From an uncultured Flavobacteriales bacterium (GTDB lineage: Bacteria > Bacteroidota > Bacteroidia > Flavobacteriales_D > Sanyastnellaceae): a stretch of 5,561 nucleotides of DNA. The stretch covers positions 1 to 5,561 of the forward strand of contig CALACF010000399.1 in NCBI GenBank assembly GCA_937890245.1, read 5' to 3'. Under the pieces are notes generated by a model. The model saw only the letters and a list, made by a program, of their open reading frames with translations, ran no database searches and was not told the origin of the DNA. Of the stretch, positions 4,697 through 5,561 are shown piece by piece. The stretch's first letter is position 1; each line of letters starts with the position of its first letter. The position numbers were made by a program, and so were the translations under genes.

Positions 4697-4926
4697 CAGT
4701 AGTCAGGGTCTCCTGGCCGTGGAAGAGGCACGCCGTCATCATCCACGATCTGGCCGTCCTTGTCAGGGTAAGACAGGTCACCATCGGTCCAGTGGTATTT
4801 GCCGTCTGGACCACGTTCCCTGTAGAATGTGTAACCGTCGCTGGTCCTGTAAGCGCGGCGCATGGCCTGCCGGACCAGGCGACCAGCGCCACCCTCGCCG
4901 ATCAGTTGTTTTGCCAGGTTGCTCAT
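4696..4926 (-). CDS. Small acidic tagged protein (76 residues)
   Basis: It starts at ATG 4926, sharing ATGA with the upstream stop. Residues 1-25 (MSNLAKQLIGE, then GGAGRLVRQAMRRA) are identical in protein and DNA to the start of the next gene. Residues 26-76 are unrelated to it: a Tyr, Asp, Gly and Pro rich stretch (YRTSDGYTFYRERG, WTDGDLSYPDKDG) ending in an acidic, proline-rich tail. No known domain, membrane segment or catalytic motif is seen. If the tag is cut after Glu11, the mature protein would be 65 residues with a basic start and an acidic end. The stop TGA shares its A with the next ATG (TGATG). It is probably real because of the tag and the two overlapping junctions, but the function is unknown. 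Confidence 0.8.
   Translation of the reverse strand: MSNLAKQLIGEGGAGRLVRQAMRRAYRTSDGYTFYRERGPDGKYHWTDGDLSYPDKDGQIVDDDGVPLPRPGDPDY
4710..4714 (-). promoter_or_regulatory. Weak Shine-Dalgarno for the gene starting at 4696
   Basis: AGGAG on the minus strand lies 13 bases before the ATG, somewhat far. It sits inside the end of the preceding gene, consistent with coupled translation through the TGATG junction. Confidence 0.3.
4852..4926 (-). repeat. 75-base exact direct repeat, copy A
   Basis: Identical to 4622-4696 over all 75 bases. It spans exactly 25 codons from the ATG through Ala25 of the 76-residue protein, and identity stops at both ends of that unit. Confidence 0.97.
4894..4926 (-). other. 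N-terminal tag, copy 1 (MSNLAKQLIGE)
   Basis: Encodes residues 1-11 of the 76-residue protein. Ile-Gly-Glu fits the Leu/Ile-x-Glu cleavage rule of T4-type prohead proteases. The tag is about the length of the T4 internal-protein capsid-targeting sequence, which is also N-terminal and removed after a Glu. The targeting role is inferred. Confidence 0.6.
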
Positions 4927-5561
4927 TCCTTAACTCGGTACGACACTGAAAATTCAGCGATGTCAGTTTCCTTCTCCTTCCCCTTCGTAGCGGCTTCGAT
5001 CTCAGGGTAGATAAGTTCAAAGGGATCGGCGTCCGGCGTTTCCTCCTCCTTCCCCTTCATAGCGGCTGCGATCTTAGAGTGGATAAGCTCAACGGGGTCG
5101 GCGTACGGCGTTTTCTTCATGTAATTGAATGTTCTGTCTCCCACCCGCTTCACAAACGCATCCGCTGAGTACGAGGGGTCGTACAATGGATGGCCCTTCG
5201 ATGCGGGAAGTTTGATGTTCACCACCATGTACGACTCAAAACTCCACGTCTTCCTCTCAATGCTCACCACCTTGACCCCCATAGATTCGATGAATTCCTT
5301 AGCGCCCCGCATCAGTGCCTTGTCCGTATTGGACGCATGTTTGAAATCTTCGGCCTGCTCGGCAGTCTTGTTCGGGGTCACGGCGGCACGCTCCGGGTAG
5401 TCAGTCCAAGCCATAATGTCAACCGACCCGTACACGTCTGGATCTCGCTTCAAACCGGGATACGCCAAAACCGATTTCTGAAGCCGCCTCTGAAGCGCCT
5501 CCAGATTGGGGTAGCCCTCGCCCTCGCGCCACCTTCCGTCGCTTCCCTGGAATCGATGAGG
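4923..5561 (-). CDS. Hypothetical protein, 5'-truncated by the window edge; paralogue of the 411-residue protein at 2439-3674
   Basis: The reading frame is open from the last base of the window to a TGA at 4923 (212 residues), so the true start lies outside. An in-frame TTG at 5468 could serve as a start but is unlikely, because similarity to the paralogue already covers the residues before it. Residues 41-50 (PDVYGSVDI) match KDVYGSIDI at residues 265-273 of the 411-residue protein. The following KEFIESMGVKVVSIE matches RKFVEDNGAKVVYIN, and the ends (FSVSYRVK, LELVYRLK) also align. Residues 151-174 and 175-198 are a tandem duplication absent from the paralogue. No catalytic motif is recognised and the function is unknown. 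The stop overlaps the next start as ATGA, implying translational coupling. By analogy with its paralogue the missing N-terminus may carry the shared tag, which cannot be seen here. Confidence 0.85.
   Translation of the reverse strand, partial: PHRFQGSDGRWREGEGYPNLEALQRRLQKSVLAYPGLKRDPDVYGSVDIMAWTDYPERAAVTPNKTAEQAEDFKHASNTDKALMRGAKEFIESMGVKVVSIERKTWSFESYMVVNIKLPASKGHPLYDPSYSADAFVKRVGDRTFNYMKKTPYADPVELIHSKIAAAMKGKEEETPDADPFELIYPEIEAATKGKEKETDIAEFSVSYRVKE
4968..5039 (-). repeat. 72-base tandem repeat, copy 2
   Basis: Encodes TPDADPFELIYPEI and the rest of the 24-residue unit, ending KGKEKE. It is more diverged than the 75-base repeat, so it is an older duplication. Confidence 0.88.
5040..5111 (-). 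repeat. 72-base tandem repeat, copy 1
   Basis: Encodes 24 residues starting TPYADPVELIHSKI in the right-edge gene. The adjacent copy begins immediately after it; 16 of 24 residues are identical. Confidence 0.88.

Noticed and set aside
4465..4892. Two minus-strand frames that begin with the same 14 residues (MALVAWSGRPCAAL)
   Set aside because: The shared start is only the 75-base repeat read in another frame. The tagged frames explain both loci and fit the stop-start overlaps.
4622..4926. Paired 75-base repeats as attachment sites or CRISPR-like units
   Set aside because: The copies coincide exactly with the first 25 codons of two genes and there are only two, so a coding duplication is the simpler explanation.
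1..5561. Bacterial lipoprotein or type III secretion leader as the explanation of the shared N-termini
   Set aside because: There is no lipobox cysteine or hydrophobic core in the tag, and no secretion genes are visible. The fixed hydrophobic-Gly-Glu at residue 11 fits a prohead-type cleavage site better, though this is not proven.

Overview
The window is a dense, single-strand gene cluster. All eight coding regions read on the minus strand, from about 5561 down to 1, with overlaps of 1 to 4 bases or gaps of at most 43 bases. There are no RNA genes, insertion sequences or CRISPR arrays, and nothing resembling metabolism. The compact layout, short unfamiliar proteins and lineage-specific paralogues suggest a tailed bacteriophage, possibly a large myovirus, or a prophage of a Gram-negative host. 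No capsid, tail or replication gene is visible to prove this. Both edges cut through genes.

The central observation is a shared N-terminal peptide. Five full-length proteins and the left-edge partial protein start with variants of MSNLAKQLIGE, always with Glu at residue 11, and then diverge completely. The consensus (hydrophobic-Gly-Glu) fits the Leu/Ile-x-Glu site cut by the T4-type prohead protease. It also fits the short capsid-targeting sequences of T4 internal proteins in size and position. My working model is that this is a locus of tagged cargo proteins, packed into the head, trimmed after Glu11 and delivered with the DNA. Two proteins carry a second internal copy of the motif.

In transcription order: (1) 5561-4923, 5'-truncated, a paralogue of gene 5; (2) 4926-4696, a 76-residue tagged protein; (3) 4696-4124, a tagged 190-residue protein whose first 25 codons are identical to those of gene 2; (4) 4080-3682, an untagged small protein with a Tat-like signal; (5) 3674-2439, a 411-residue tagged protein; (6) 2442-1903, a tagged 179-residue protein; (7) 1899-712, tag, then Tat-like signal, duplicated coiled coil, second motif copy, HExxH metallopeptidase-like domain and a C-terminal module shared with gene 6; (8) 679-1, 3'-truncated, a tagged acidic protein with a PcfJ-like domain.

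The most unusual point is gene 7. A twin-arginine export signal lies directly behind the tag, so cleavage at the tag, or initiation at an internal Met14 with its own SD-like sequence, would expose it. This suggests a route from capsid to host cytoplasm to periplasm. The route is inference; the motifs and repeats are read directly from the sequence.
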